In this document: piece by piece, positions 18,115-29,800 of the stretch | How the letters are laid out: the number at the start of each line of letters is the position of its first letter | Position numbering within the stretch: the stretch's first letter is position 1 | NCBI RefSeq assembly: GCF_000006985.1 | Contig: NC_002932.3 | Coordinates: 1,507,550 to 1,571,549 of the forward strand | Source of the DNA: Chlorobaculum tepidum TLS | GTDB taxonomy: Bacteria; Bacteroidota; Chlorobiia; Chlorobiales; Chlorobiaceae | Length of the DNA: 64,000 bases | Reading direction: 5' to 3' | Translations under genes and position numbers: made by a program | Notes under the pieces: generated by a model | Database searches by the model: none | Told to the model about the DNA's origin: nothing | What the model saw: only the letters and a program-made list of their open reading frames with translations

Positions 18115-21100
18115 TCAGTGTGGTGTTTCCTCATACACCGAAACGATCAGCGACCGCTTTTCGACGAGCTTCGGCGCTCTCGCTATCGAGCCAAGCGGTT
18201 CGATGCCCATTGCGGACAGGCGTTCGGTGAGTTCGCCGAGCACTTCATCCTTGTGCAGCCGCCACGTGGAGGCGAAGCAGCGCCAGAAGGTCCAGCCCGC
18301 GCGCTCCAGCACCCGCTGGCGGGCGAGGTCGTGCGGCCAGCGGTCGGGACCGTGGAACGCGTCGCCGTCGCACTCGATGGCCAAGCGCAGATCGCCCGCG
18401 CCTTCGACCACCATATCGATGCGGTATGCGCCCGTCCTGACTTGCGGAATGACGCGATACCCGCGCTCGACCAGCGCTGAGTACACCTCGCGCTCGAAGC
18501 CCGATTCGCACCGGTCGATGAGCTCTTCGGCCTCCTCCTTGTCGGCGATGAGCGGCTTGTCGAAGTGGTGAAGAAGCGATCGCCGCAAGTCCAGGTCGGA
18601 GAGGTGCGACGCCGTGACGGAGCGCACGAGGTACATCCGGTCGCGGGCGCGGCTGGCGGCGACGTTGAAGCGCTGCTCGAACATGTTGCCCGACAGCGCT
18701 TTACAGTTACCGGGATCGACCACCATCGAGAGAAACATGATATCGCGCTCGCTGCCCTGAAACGTTCGCGCGTCGCCGCACTCGAACTTGCGCCGGAACA
18801 GTTCGGCGGTGTTGCACCGCTTGCGCGCGAGCGTATCGATATATTTTGCCTGCTCCATGCCAAGCAGCGACACCACGCCGATGGTGCGGCCAGCGAAGCG
18901 CTCGTCCGCGAGCAACGCCGCGATTTCTTCGGCAATGAAGCTCGCCTCTTCGCGGTTGGAGTCATCGCGGCTTCGCACACCATTTTCGACATGGACATCC
19001 ACCAGCGGAGGATCGATCCGTTCGCTCCCTTTCGGAATCCGCAACGGCTGAATGGCGCCCTTGTAAAACGTACGGTTGGAGTAGGCGATGATCGGCGGTA
19101 CGCACCGGAAGTGCTCGCGCAGCATCACCTGCCGCGCCGCGAACACCCGCGCCGCCAGATCGTAGAGCGAGCTGCCTGGCGTCATCGCCTCCCGAAAGGG
19201 TTGCTCCGCGAGGAAGCGGTCGCGCAGCTCCTGCACTCGCTGGGCCGAGACGAAGCCGGCGTCGGGCGAGACCTGCTTGTCGTCGCCAACCACCAGAATC
19301 GTCTTGCCGCGCAGAATCGCGGGGAGCGCCCAGATGTCCGACTGGCTCGCCTCGTCCACGATGACGAGGTCGAAAGCTCCGATGTCGGCGGGCATCGACT
19401 CCGACACCTTGGCGTGGCTCATGATCCAGCACGGGATCGCGCTCGCGGCGCTGGTCATATGGTGCCGCGCATCCCGGCGATGGCGCGTGGCATTGGGGCC
19501 TGTGCCGCGCCCGATGCGCCGGATCGCGGTGGCATAGCCTTGCAGCGCTTCGAGCACGCGCGGCGATGCGTTGAGCTTGGTCTCCATCCACGCCGCCAGA
19601 GCGACCATCTCGCGGTACAGCTTTGCAAGCCCCTGCTCGAGGTCGCGGCGGCGAGCCGAAAGTTTCACCAGTTCATCGCGCGACTCGATCTGTTCGAGAT
19701 GGCGCTTCACTCGCGCCCATCGCCAGGCATCACGCCAGTTGACCGGCAGCGCCGTGTCCTCGCCGGTCTGCGCCACAGGCACGGAGCGGATGCGGGCGGC
19801 GAACTTCGGCGCTCCCGCCTGGGCGAAGCGGTTCGCGGCTTCGCTGACGAGTGCAAGCTCCACATTCAGCGCCGCGATGCGCCGAAGCTCGCCAAGCAGC
19901 GCGGCATACTCAGCGGCGACCCGCTCTGCCGCAAGCGCTTCGTTTCCGAGCGCTTCATCGACCAGCGCTCTGAGTTTTTCCGAAACGGGGCCGGAGGTTC
20001 CCGCCAGCCTGGATTTCAGGGTGGACAACTGCGTCGCCGCTTTGGCCAGATCGGCGCGGCTCAAGTGAACCATCAGATGCTCCCGGACTTTGGCAATCTC
20101 CTCCGATGTTCCGTGCAGCAACGTGACCGGCGCCTGGGCGAAAACCGCCTCCGCACGGCGCACGAGCGCAACATCGTGCTGCATGGCGAGCTGGTGCGCT
20201 TTGCGGGCGGTCGAGGCGACCAGCTCGATGCGGCGCAACTCTCCGACGCCCCCTTCCAACACGGGAGCAGACAGCGCTAACGCGAACTGGTTCCAGCGCG
20301 TGATGAACGAGATGACGCGCACATGCAGCTCCATGAAGCTTTTGACATGCAGCCAATCGTCGGCGTTCGACGGCGGCAAGCCCGCCACCTTGACTTTCGC
20401 CACCGCCTCCTTGACCTCGCTTTTACCGAAAGCAATGAGTCCGAACGGCTTTCCGGTCTGTGCGCCGCGCTGCACCGCCTCGCTCACTTTGGACGAGCCA
20501 AGCGCCTCTGGCGGAATTTCGACCGGCCGTTGCAGAAACGCCGCACGAGCCTCCGTCAGCGCCGCGATCTCGTCGAACAGCGCTTCGAGCGCTTGGCGTT
20601 CGGCCTCGAACGATGATTGCCGACACCGCCGCCTCAGCTCATGCGCCCAGCTCTCGCCCAGCTCGTCGATCTCTTGAAGGATCGAATGGACGGCATCGAT
20701 AGCGCCCAAAAGCTGCCGCGCTTCGTCGAGCACTTCGGGCGTCGCCGCTTTCAGCGCAGGCAACGCGCCCTGATCGACCAGCCGCTCGATCTCGCGCATC
20801 CGCGCCAGCACGGTGTGCAACTGCGCCACATCGTCCGGCGGTAACAGATCGTCTGCCGACGGCACGTTCGCATCGACATACACGAGGTCGCCGCCAAGCT
20901 TGCGCCGCGCCTCGCGAAGGCGACCGGCCTCCTCATCCGAGAGCGGCGGCGCGTTTTCGGGCGCGAGCGAGATTTCATCATCGAACCAGCCATGTTCGGC
21001 CTCGCCGCTGACGGCCAGTTCGGCGAGCTGCTGTGCACGCATCGGATGGCCATCGACCGGCACCTCCGAGAGTTGCGATTCGGCGATTTCGTCGATACGG

Positions 21101-22647
21101 CGGTCGATGCTGGCGAGTTCGGCGTGCGCCCGGTCGATGCGGCTGGTACAGCGCTCGATCTCCTCGCGCGTGAGTTCGGGATTGAGCTGCGACACTCGCG
21201 CCTGAATCGCGTTGATCGCGTTCTCGAACTGCCGCAGGCTCTCGCGGTCGCCGGTGAGCATCGCCACGGTCAGCGGCTGCACCTCTTCTGGAATCTTGCC
21301 TTGCAGCACCGCGAGCGCCGGTTCGCCCTTGGAGGTGACAAGCACGCGCCTGCCGGTGGCGAGGTAGTGGCAGATGATGTTGGCTATCGTGTGCGTCTTG
21401 CCGGTGCCGGGCGGCCCCTGCACCGCGACGCCCTCGGCCTGTTCGAGCTGCTTGACGATCGTGACCTGCTCCTGATTGTAAGGCAGCGGGAAAAACAGCT
21501 CCCGAACCTCGGCGCTGCCGCGATCTGGACCGTAACCCGACAGCCCCCGGAAGCGAATGTTCTCGAACGGCGCCGGCTCGTCCGACGGCAGGGTGACCAA
21601 TGCGGCAGGGCCTTTCGGAATGTCGCAACCTTCCGTCAGGCGCTCCTTGAGCCGTTGCAGGTCGTCGAGCAGAAAATTGTTCGACCTGGGCCGCGTGAAC
21701 AGCGCCCACGAGTCGGTGACGACCAGATGCTCGCCCGGCGTCGGTACGGTTCCATCTCCTTCCGGCAAAGGCCGATACGCGCCGTGGCTGTCCATGTTGG
21801 TGGCGACGAGCTTCAGGAGGTCGGTGTAAGAGCCGGGATCGAACGGCGTGACGGGGTACTCCTGATTCTGTTTGAGCTGCTGACGCACCGCTCGCTCCAC
21901 CTCCACAGCCGCCCGGCCCACGCAGCTCGCGAACGCATCGCCTTCGTAGCGGGTATCGGTGGCTCGCGGGCGCAAAAAGAGCGCCATCGTCGATTCGTCG
22001 AGACCAACCTCCATCTGCTGGGTCAGCAGCGGATACTCGAAATCAATTTTTGAAACCTTGCCCTGCGACTCCGGCAACGTCAACTGCCAGGTCGCGATTC
22101 CAATCCCCCAGACAAGTTCGGTGGGCCTGGTTGCCTCCTCGGCTTCGAGCTGGTGCTTGATGGCGAACAGCGCTCCATATAGATCGATGGTTTGGCGACG
22201 CGGTTTTTCAGACTCCGCCCACGCCTCCCAGAGCGCCGAGTATTGAGCGAGAGCCTCGTCAAGCGACTCGCGCTGTTGCCGCTCCAGCGCCTCGATCTCC
22301 TCCGCCGTTTTACCCTCAGCGGCGGCGAAGAAGTGCGCCTTCAGCGCTTCATCGTCGATGGATGGTTTCGCACCAACGGGATCGTCACCGATGCGGATGA
22401 AATCCCTGTTTTTCTCGTCGATGAGCGGAGGTTTGTACGCGTCGAGACGATCTACGCGCAGCCAGAAATGATCGCCCTCGACGCTGATGTCAAATTCGAC
22501 GCCCGGCAATCCGGCGAGATCGAGACGATACCTGAGAAATTCGCTGGTATTCGACAGCCTGAAAGCGCGCGGATTGATCGCTTTTGCCTGCTCCTCGATA
22601 TAGTCGAGCAGCCGTGTCAGCAGATCGCGCTGGGGCACACCCATCAT
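18115..22647 (-). CDS. Large superfamily 1 helicase with C-terminal PD-(D/E)xK nuclease domain
   Basis: The 1510-residue protein has an unassigned N-terminal domain of about 380 residues, Walker A QGPPGTGKTHT near 410, a long helical insert (about 470-1050), Walker B VIVDEASQSDIW near 1096, GDDKQVSPDA near 1121, REHFRC near 1177, TFQGSERDI near 1294 and NVAASRARDRMYLV near 1328. The last 120 residues form a Vsr/DUF559-like nuclease: YRIDMVV and AIECDGDAFHG carry the expected Asp and Glu, then ARQRVLERAGW. This order is like the helicase-plus-Vsr proteins reported as single-gene phage defence (for example the DUF4011-helicase-Vsr type), although I do not see a classic DUF4011 start. It has no partner genes and sits alone between housekeeping genes. 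Confidence 0.85.
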   Translation of the reverse strand: MMGVPQRDLLTRLLDYIEEQAKAINPRAFRLSNTSEFLRYRLDLAGLPGVEFDISVEGDHFWLRVDRLDAYKPPLIDEKNRDFIRIGDDPVGAKPSIDDEALKAHFFAAAEGKTAEEIEALERQQRESLDEALAQYSALWEAWAESEKPRRQTIDLYGALFAIKHQLEAEEATRPTELVWGIGIATWQLTLPESQGKVSKIDFEYPLLTQQMEVGLDESTMALFLRPRATDTRYEGDAFASCVGRAAVEVERAVRQQLKQNQEYPVTPFDPGSYTDLLKLVATNMDSHGAYRPLPEGDGTVPTPGEHLVVTDSWALFTRPRSNNFLLDDLQRLKERLTEGCDIPKGPAALVTLPSDEPAPFENIRFRGLSGYGPDRGSAEVRELFFPLPYNQEQVTIVKQLEQAEGVAVQGPPGTGKTHTIANIICHYLATGRRVLVTSKGEPALAVLQGKIPEEVQPLTVAMLTGDRESLRQFENAINAIQARVSQLNPELTREEIERCTSRIDRAHAELASIDRRIDEIAESQLSEVPVDGHPMRAQQLAELAVSGEAEHGWFDDEISLAPENAPPLSDEEAGRLREARRKLGGDLVYVDANVPSADDLLPPDDVAQLHTVLARMREIERLVDQGALPALKAATPEVLDEARQLLGAIDAVHSILQEIDELGESWAHELRRRCRQSSFEAERQALEALFDEIAALTEARAAFLQRPVEIPPEALGSSKVSEAVQRGAQTGKPFGLIAFGKSEVKEAVAKVKVAGLPPSNADDWLHVKSFMELHVRVISFITRWNQFALALSAPVLEGGVGELRRIELVASTARKAHQLAMQHDVALVRRAEAVFAQAPVTLLHGTSEEIAKVREHLMVHLSRADLAKAATQLSTLKSRLAGTSGPVSEKLRALVDEALGNEALAAERVAAEYAALLGELRRIAALNVELALVSEAANRFAQAGAPKFAARIRSVPVAQTGEDTALPVNWRDAWRWARVKRHLEQIESRDELVKLSARRRDLEQGLAKLYREMVALAAWMETKLNASPRVLEALQGYATAIRRIGRGTGPNATRHRRDARHHMTSAASAIPCWIMSHAKVSESMPADIGAFDLVIVDEASQSDIWALPAILRGKTILVVGDDKQVSPDAGFVSAQRVQELRDRFLAEQPFREAMTPGSSLYDLAARVFAARQVMLREHFRCVPPIIAYSNRTFYKGAIQPLRIPKGSERIDPPLVDVHVENGVRSRDDSNREEASFIAEEIAALLADERFAGRTIGVVSLLGMEQAKYIDTLARKRCNTAELFRRKFECGDARTFQGSERDIMFLSMVVDPGNCKALSGNMFEQRFNVAASRARDRMYLVRSVTASHLSDLDLRRSLLHHFDKPLIADKEEAEELIDRCESGFEREVYSALVERGYRVIPQVRTGAYRIDMVVEGAGDLRLAIECDGDAFHGPDRWPHDLARQRVLERAGWTFWRCFASTWRLHKDEVLGELTERLSAMGIEPLGSIARAPKLVEKRSLIVSVYEETPH

Positions 22648-23040
22648 GTTTTTCTCTACGTAGTTTGAAGCCGTTTTGAAAACAATTTAAAAAAATTCAG
22701 TTCTCTTATAGATGATCGGCGATCAAGCAGTTAGCTAGTGAAAAACGATGCTGATGGCCGACCGATTTGGCTGGACAACACCGGGAAAAAATCACCCTGT
22801 CTGTCCATCGATGAAAAGCTTTGCGCCAATCGATCATCACCCCGCTCTCGCTCCGTGAACCGGTTTTTCTGAAAGACAAAGTTCGGTGACATCCGCACCG
22901 TCGTTCGATTTACAGTTTTTTATAAATCCATCTCATTGGCTACATTCAATTCATTATGAAGGCTGAATCGAGTGCGCTTCCGACCCGATGTCTTCTGAAC
23001 GCCTGACAGCCTTTAACCACTTTAGAATCAAGCAGTTCTC
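22648..23040. other. Intergenic region between the helicase-nuclease and dapA
   Basis: About 390 bases separate the divergent genes. It is AT-rich near both ends, as expected for two promoters. I see no small gene, RNA or repeat in it. Confidence 0.6.
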
Positions 23041-23931
23041 ATGTCCAATCGCCTTATTTCAGGTTCAGCCGTAGCCCTTGTTACTCCGTTTCATCAGGAC
23101 GGATCGATCGATTTCGAAGCCATGCGGCGGCTGGTGCGGTTCCATCGCGAGGCCGGAACCGACATCGTTCTTCCCTGCGGCACCACCGGCGAGTCGCCGA
23201 CTCTCACGAATGAGGAGGAGGCGGAGATCATCCGCGTCGTCTGCGAGGAGGCTGGCGAGTCGATGATGGTCGCCGCCGGCGCAGGCAACAATGACACCCG
23301 GCACGCGATCGAGCTGGCGCGCAACGCCGAAAAGGCCGGGGCACAGGCCATCCTTTCGGTCGCACCATACTACAACAAACCTTCGCAGGAGGGGTACTAC
23401 CAGCACTTCCGCCACGTGGCCGAAGCGGTTTCGATTCCGGTGATCATCTACAACGTGCCGGGGCGCACGGGCAGCAACGTGAACGCCCAGACGATTCTGC
23501 GGCTGGCGCGGGACATCGAGAACGTGGTCGCCGTCAAGGAGGCGTCGGATAACTTCGAGCAGATCATGACGCTCATCGACGAGCGCCCGGAGAACTTCTC
23601 GGTGATGACTGGCGAGGATGGGCTGATGCTGCCCTTCATGGCGCTCGGCGGCGACGGCGTGATTTCAGTGGCGGCCAACCAGGTGCCAAAGGTGGTCAAG
23701 GGGCTGATCGACGCAATGAAGGCGGGCAACCTCGAAGAGGCCCGCGCCATCAACCGCAAGTACCGCAAGCTGTTCAGACTGAACTTCATCGAGAGCAACC
23801 CCGTGCCGGTCAAGTACGCGCTCTCGCTGATGGGCATGATCGAAGAGGTCTATCGCCTGCCGCTCGTGCCAATGGCCGACGCCAACAAAGCGATTCTGCG
23901 AGCGGAGCTGGAGAAGCTCAGCCTGGTATGA
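23041..23931 (+). CDS. dapA: 4-hydroxy-tetrahydrodipicolinate synthase
   Basis: The 296-residue enzyme condenses pyruvate with aspartate semialdehyde in lysine and peptidoglycan precursor synthesis. The Schiff-base lysine is K166 in [19 protein letters not shown] (residues 46-55) and Y138 in [10 protein letters not shown] complete the active site. Length and start are typical. It is monocistronic, ended by a strong bidirectional terminator. Confidence 0.97.
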
Positions 23932-23953
23932 ACAAAAAGATCGATCTTCAAAC

Positions 23954-23984
23954 AAAAAAGCCACCCCAAACGGTGGCTTTTTTT
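23954..23984 (+). terminator. Bidirectional terminator between dapA and gcvPA
   Basis: AAAAAAGCCACC and GGTGGCTTTTTT form the stem with a six-base loop; T-runs exist on both strands. It serves the convergent genes dapA and gcvPA. Confidence 0.9.
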
Positions 23985-24005
23985 ATGCGATGCATAAGAA
24001 GCTTT

Positions 24006-25340
24006 TCAGCCGAGCGCAGCGAGTTCGCTGACGAAGCTGTCAAGTTCCTCTTTCGTGCGCTTCTCGGTGACGGCAACCAAGAGCCCATCTTCTCCCCATG
24101 CGGAAAGATCGACACCGGCAAACACTTTTTTCTCGAGCATCTTCTCGATGATCGTCGCTGAAGGGACGGGCGTTTCGACCACGAATTCACGGAAAAAGGG
24201 TGCGCTGAACTTCATCGAATAGCCGGGTAGTTCGGCGATGCGGTCAGCCAGATAGTGCGCTTTCTGCATCGAACGGTTGGCGACATCCCGAATTCCCTCC
24301 TTTCCAAGCAGCGACAGGTGCACCACCGACTGCAGAGCACAGAGCGCCTGATTGGAACAGATGTTCGAGGTGGCCTTTTCGCGGCGGATGTGCTGCTCGC
24401 GGGTCTGAAGCGTCAGGATGAAACCATCGTTGCCATCCTTGTCTTTGGTCATGCCGACCAGACGGCCCGGAATTTTGCGCACATGCGCCTGCTTGACAGT
24501 CAGAATGCCGAGATACGGCCCGCCGAAGCTCTGGGCGTTACCGACCGACTGACCCTCGCCAACGGCGATGTCAGCACCGTAATTACCCGGCGCTTCGAGC
24601 ACGCCGAGCGAGACCGGATCGGCAGAGACGATGAAAAGCGCCCCGTTCTTTCTGGCAATTTCGCCGATCGCCTCGACCTCTTCAAGACAACCGTAAAAGT
24701 TCGGCTGCTGCACGATCACCGCGGCGGTTTCGGAAGAAACCAGCGCTTCGAGCGCCTCGACGCTGCCGATGCCGTTCTCGAGACCGTTCTGCACGATAGA
24801 CCGGTCTCCGGCGGCCTCGAGATAGGTTTCAAGCACCTGACTGGTGTAGGGATGCAGCTTGCCCGCCACCACGATGCCGTTGCGCCCGGTAACGTTCAGG
24901 GCAATCAGCGCTGCTTCGGCAAGCGCGCTCGCGCCGTCGTACATCGAGGCGTTGGCCACATCCATGCCGTAGAGACGGCACATCACGCTCTGGTATTCGT
25001 AGATCGCCTGCAGGGTACCCTGCGACACCTCGGCCTGGTAAGGCGTGTAGGCGGTGTAGAACTCGCTCCGGGAGGCAATGGTCTTGACCGCCGAAGGAAT
25101 GAAATGGTCGTAAGCCCCCGCACCGAGGAAGCTCACGTGGTCACAGGTGGCGGCGTTGCCTGAGGCCATCTTTTCGAGCAGACTCTTCACCTCAGGCTCG
25201 CCCATGGCGGGAAAGAGGTCGAGCGCCTTTTTGAGGCGAATCTCTTCGGGAATGTCCGCGATCAGCGCCTCAAAATTCTCGACGCCGATTTCGCGCAGCA
25301 TCTCGGCCCGCTCGGCGTCGGTATTGACAATGAAAGGCAT
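24006..25340 (-). CDS. gcvPA: Glycine dehydrogenase (decarboxylating) subunit 1
   Basis: The 444-residue protein is the N-terminal half of the split P-protein of the glycine cleavage system, which decarboxylates glycine and passes aminomethyl to GcvH. It begins [19 protein letters not shown] and contains [15 protein letters not shown] and [20 protein letters not shown], typical of GcvPA. The PLP-lysine subunit GcvPB is not adjacent. It lies 29 bases after gcvH on the same strand and should be co-transcribed with it. Confidence 0.95.
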   Translation of the reverse strand: MPFIVNTDAERAEMLREIGVENFEALIADIPEEIRLKKALDLFPAMGEPEVKSLLEKMASGNAATCDHVSFLGAGAYDHFIPSAVKTIASRSEFYTAYTPYQAEVSQGTLQAIYEYQSVMCRLYGMDVANASMYDGASALAEAALIALNVTGRNGIVVAGKLHPYTSQVLETYLEAAGDRSIVQNGLENGIGSVEALEALVSSETAAVIVQQPNFYGCLEEVEAIGEIARKNGALFIVSADPVSLGVLEAPGNYGADIAVGEGQSVGNAQSFGGPYLGILTVKQAHVRKIPGRLVGMTKDKDGNDGFILTLQTREQHIRREKATSNICSNQALCALQSVVHLSLLGKEGIRDVANRSMQKAHYLADRIAELPGYSMKFSAPFFREFVVETPVPSATIIEKMLEKKVFAGVDLSAWGEDGLLVAVTEKRTKEELDSFVSELAALG

Positions 25341-25369
25341 GGTTGCGTATTGAAATTCAGTTGAAAATC

Positions 25370-25753
25370 TTACTCACCGATCAGGGCGCTGTAGTCCGCC
25401 GGAGAGAGTAGTGCCTCGACATCGGCAGGATTATCGAGCTTCATCTTGACAATCCAGCCCTCGTTGTAGGGATCGGAGTTAACAATCGCCGCATCGTCGA
25501 GTCCAGCATTGACCTCGACAATTTCGCCAGCCGCAGGAGCGAACAGATCGGCAACCGTTTTGACCGCCTCAACGGTTCCAAACGTACCGTGCGCAGCAAC
25601 CTTTGTTCCAACCGGTTTGGTTTCGACGAACACGATGTCGCCAAGCTCGGACTGCGCAAAGTCGGTGATGCCGACCAGAGCGGTCAGGCCATCTTCAAGC
25701 AGCTTGATCCATTCGTGATCTTTGGTATAGCGGAGATTGTCAGGGATGTTCAT
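25370..25753 (-). CDS. gcvH: Glycine cleavage system H protein
   Basis: The 127-residue carrier protein holds the aminomethyl group on a lipoyl-lysine. The lipoylation site is K65 in [13 protein letters not shown]. The N-terminus [14 protein letters not shown] and the C-terminal [16 protein letters not shown] are characteristic. It is followed closely by gcvPA. GcvT and GcvPB must be encoded elsewhere. Confidence 0.96.
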   Translation of the reverse strand: MNIPDNLRYTKDHEWIKLLEDGLTALVGITDFAQSELGDIVFVETKPVGTKVAAHGTFGTVEAVKTVADLFAPAAGEIVEVNAGLDDAAIVNSDPYNEGWIVKMKLDNPADVEALLSPADYSALIGE

Positions 25754-25864
25754 GGCAGAACGCGATTTAGGTTGCTATGCAATTGAGGAAGGAATACAAA
25801 TGAACTTTAAAATAACATTTTTTCAGGAGAAGAAAAGATCGACCGAATCAGACGGCTCTTCTCT

Positions 25865-26638
25865 TCAACCCAGGCGCTGCCGCATCGCTTCGTAGAGCAT
25901 CACGCCCGCAGCCACGCTGACGTTGAGCGATTCGACGCAACCAGCCATAGGGATTCGCACGATCTGGTCGCAGCGATTGCGGGTTTCAGAGCCAAGACCG
26001 CTGCCCTCTGCGCCCATGACAAGCACCGTCGGGCGCTTCCAGTCGATGTCGGTGTGGTTATGCTCGGCCTCCATGTCGGCGGCTACGATGCTGAATCCGC
26101 GTTCGCGCAACAGGTCAAGCGCCTTAACCACGCTTTTGACCTTGCAGACGCGCATGTGCGACAGCGCACCCGCCGAGGCTTTGTGCACTGTGGCGCTGAT
26201 CGGCGCCCCCTTGCCCTCGATCATGATGACTGCATCGGCGGCCACGGCCTCGGCGGTGCGGATAATCGCCCCAACGTTATGCGGGTCTTCGAGCCCCTGC
26301 AAAATCACCAAGAGCGGCGAACTGTTGCGCGGCGCGGCGAGCACCTCGTTGAGCGTGTAAAAGGTTACGCTGGTCAGAAGAGCACAGACCCCCTGGTTCT
26401 TGGCGGTACCGGAAAGAAGCGTGAGCTTCTCCATACGCGCTTTGCCGCAAGGAATCCTGAGCCTGCGGGCCGTGATAACAATCTCCTTGAGCTTGGGATG
26501 GGAGGTATTGAACTGGAGGTATATCTTCTCGACGCTCTCAGGTTTCGACTGCAACAGCTCGATGACAGCGTTGCGGCCATAGACGACCTGCTCACGAGGT
26601 TTTTGAGCCGGTATTTCGGCGTGATCTTTTCTGTTCAA
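25865..26638 (-). CDS. rlmB: 23S rRNA (guanosine-2'-O-)-methyltransferase, TrmH/RlmB family
   Basis: The 257-residue SPOUT methyltransferase has an L30e-like RNA-binding N-terminal domain starting at VVYGRNAVIELL and a catalytic domain with LQGLEDPHNVGAIIRTAEA, VMGAEGSGLG and IPMAGCVESLNVSVAAG, the three TrmH motifs forming the knot. RlmB methylates G2251 in 23S rRNA; TrmH-family specificity cannot be fixed from sequence alone. It may lead a transcript with gcvH, 111 bases downstream. Confidence 0.9.
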   Translation of the reverse strand: MNRKDHAEIPAQKPREQVVYGRNAVIELLQSKPESVEKIYLQFNTSHPKLKEIVITARRLRIPCGKARMEKLTLLSGTAKNQGVCALLTSVTFYTLNEVLAAPRNSSPLLVILQGLEDPHNVGAIIRTAEAVAADAVIMIEGKGAPISATVHKASAGALSHMRVCKVKSVVKALDLLRERGFSIVAADMEAEHNHTDIDWKRPTVLVMGAEGSGLGSETRNRCDQIVRIPMAGCVESLNVSVAAGVMLYEAMRQRLG

Positions 26639-26761
26639 AAATCAGGAAAGTTTGGTTTGCTGGAAATGCGTTCCGACCGCTCGTCAGATGCAAAAAATAC
26701 GTATCAGCGAGCAAAGGCTATAAATAGTACTCACGATTGAAACTATATTAGTTTTTTTCCC

Positions 26762-26769
26762 TATCTTTG
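26762..26769 (+). promoter_or_regulatory. Candidate -7 element TATCTTTG upstream of nifJ
   Basis: TATCTTTG sits about 113 bases before the nifJ ATG, with ATTGAAA about 21 bases upstream of it. It would leave a long leader. Confidence 0.4.
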
Positions 26770-26882
26770 GAAGCTCACTCGAAGCTTTTTCTCACCTGCG
26801 AACGTAACGTTTCCCGTTGCTTCGCAGTTGTACCCATCGAGATTCGCGCAGTCCCAACAATCATAATCCAGTTTTTGATCGT

Positions 26883-29800
26883 ATGACCCGGACATTCAAG
26901 ACAATGGAGGGGAATGAAGCTCTTGCTCATGTCGCCTATCGCACTAATGAAGTCATCTCGATATACCCGATTACCCCGGCATCTCCGATGGGAGAGTACT
27001 CCGACGCATGGGCCGCTGTCGATGTAAAAAATATCTGGGGTACCGTGCCACTCGTCAATGAGATGCAGAGCGAAGCCGGTGCCGCCGCCGCCGTTCACGG
27101 CGCGTTGCAGACCGGCGCGCTGACGACCACCTTCACGGCCTCTCAGGGTCTCTTACTGATGATCCCGAACATGTACAAGATCGCCGGTGAACTGACCCCC
27201 TGCGTGATTCACGTGTCAGCCCGTTCGCTGGCCGCGCAGGCGCTCTCGATATTCTGCGACCACGGTGACGTGATGTCGGTCAGGGGCACCGGCTTCGCGC
27301 TGCTCGCTTCCTGTTCGGTACAGGAGGTAATGGACATGGCGCTGATTTCGCAGGCCGCAACGCTCGAATCGCGCGTGCCATTCCTGCACTTCTTCGACGG
27401 CTTCCGCACGTCGCACGAAATCTCGAAAATCGAGGTGCTCTCGGACGAACAGATTCGCTCGATGATCAACGACGAGCTGGTCTTCGCACACCGCATGCGC
27501 CGCATGTCGCCTGATGCACCGATCATCCGCGGTACCTCGCAGAATCCGGACGTCTATTTCCAGGCACGCGAGAGCGTCAACAAATATTATGAGGCCTGCC
27601 CGTCAATCACCCAGAAGGCGATGGACCAGTTCGCCAAACTGACTGGGCGCAGCTATAAACTTTACCAGTACTACGGCGCTCCGGATGCCGACCGTATCAT
27701 CATCATGATGGGGTCAGGTGCCGAGACCGCTCTCGAAACTGTCGAATACCTCAACAACCACGGCGAAAAGGTCGGTCTGGTCAAGGTACGCCTTTTCAGG
27801 CCATTCGACGTTGCAACCTTCATCGCATCGCTACCATCGAGCGTGAAGAGTATCGCGGTGCTCGACCGTGTCAAGGAACCAGGCAGCGCTGGCGAACCGC
27901 TCTATCTCGATGTAGTCAACGCCGTAGCCGAATCGTACCAGGAAGGCAAATGCGCTTCGATGCCAAGCGTTTTGGGTGGGCGCTATGGCCTGTCGTCGAA
28001 GGAGTTCACTCCGGCGATGGTCAAGGCGATCTTCGACAATATGAACGCGGAATCTCCAAAGAATCACTTCACCGTTGGCATCGACGATGACGTAACCAAG
28101 AAGAGCCTCGCCTACGACGAGACCTTCTCGATTGAGCCGGACTCGGTCTTCCGCGCCCTCTTCTACGGCCTCGGTTCAGACGGCACGGTCGGTGCAAACA
28201 AGAACTCGATCAAGATCATTGGCGAAAACACCGACAACTACGCGCAGGGCTTCTTCGTCTACGACTCCAAGAAAGCCGGTTCGATCACGACCTCGCACCT
28301 GCGGTTCGGCCCGGAGCAGATCCGCTCGACCTACCTCATCACCGAGGCGCAGTTCGTCGGCTGCCACCACTGGGTCTTTCTCGAAATGATCGACGTTGCC
28401 AAGAACCTCAAGCAGGGTGGTACGCTGCTCATCAACTCGGCCTATGCGCCGGATGTGGTGTGGAGCAAGCTCCCGCGTCCGGTGCAGCAGCACTTGATCG
28501 ACAAGCAGGCGAAGCTCTACACCATCGATGCCTACAAGGTCGCCCACGAAAGCGGCATGGGTCAGCGCATCAACACTATCATGCAGGCCTGTTTCTTCGC
28601 CATTTCGGGCGTGCTGCCGCGTGAAGAGGCAATCGAAAAGATCAAGGACGCGATCCGCCACACCTACGGCAAAAAGGGCGATGAGGTCGTTCAGCAGAAC
28701 ATCAAGGCAGTTGACAACACGCTTGCCAACCTGCATGAAGTGAAAATCGGCGCTGTGGCAGACAGCACCAAGGAGCTGCGCTCGCCCATCGTTGGCGACG
28801 CGCCAGAGTTCGTCTGTAACGTGCTGGCAAAGATTATTGCCGGCGAGGGCGACTCGATTCCGGTCAGCAAGCTGCCTGCCGATGGAACCTATCCGCTCGG
28901 CACCACGAAGTTCGAGAAACGCAACCTCGCGCAGGAGATTCCGGTCTGGGCTCCGGAGCTGTGCATCGAGTGTGGCAAGTGCTCGATGGTCTGCCCGCAC
29001 GCTGCCATCCGCATCAAGGTTTACGAGCCGAAGCACCTCGAAAACGCCCCGGCAACCTTCAAGAGCCTCGATGCGAAAGCAAAAAACTGGGAGGGCATGC
29101 GCTATACGGTTCAGATTGCACCGGAAGATTGTACCGGCTGCCAACTCTGCGTCAACGCCTGCCCCGCAAGAGACAAGCAGGTTGAAGGCCGCAAAGCGCT
29201 CAACATGCACGAGCAGGCTCCGCTGCGCGAAACCGAATCTGCCTGCTGGAGCTTCTTCATCAATCTCCCGGAATTCGACCGCAACAAGATCAACCAGCGC
29301 CTCATCAAAGAGCAGCAGCTTCAGCAGCCACTCTTCGAGTTCTCGGGCGCATGCTCGGGCTGCGGCGAAACGCCATACGTCAAGCTGATGACTCAGCTCT
29401 TCGGTGATCGCCTCGTTATCGGCAACGCCACCGGCTGCTCGTCGATCTACGGCGGCAACCTGCCGACCACGCCGTATGCAGCCAACCCGCAGGGCCTTGG
29501 GCCAACGTGGTCGAACTCGCTTTTCGAGGACACGGCAGAGTTCGCGCTTGGTTTCCGGATATCGATCGACAAGCAGCAGCAATTTGCCAAAGAGCTGGTC
29601 AAAAAGCTCGCTGGTGACATCGGTGAAAACCTTGCCACCGCCATTCTCAACGCCACGCAGAACAGTGAACCGGAGATTTTCGAGCAGCGTGAGCGCGTGG
29701 CCGTGCTGAAGGATAAGCTCCAGCAGATGAAATCCGACGATGCCAAGAACCTGCTTGCTGTGGCTGACATGCTGGTCAAGAAGAGCGTGTGGGCTGTCGG

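Noticed and set aside
18565..20280. 571-residue plus-strand frame inside the helicase-nuclease
   Set aside because: It is His/Arg-rich antisense shadow sequence; the minus-strand frame contains the helicase motifs.
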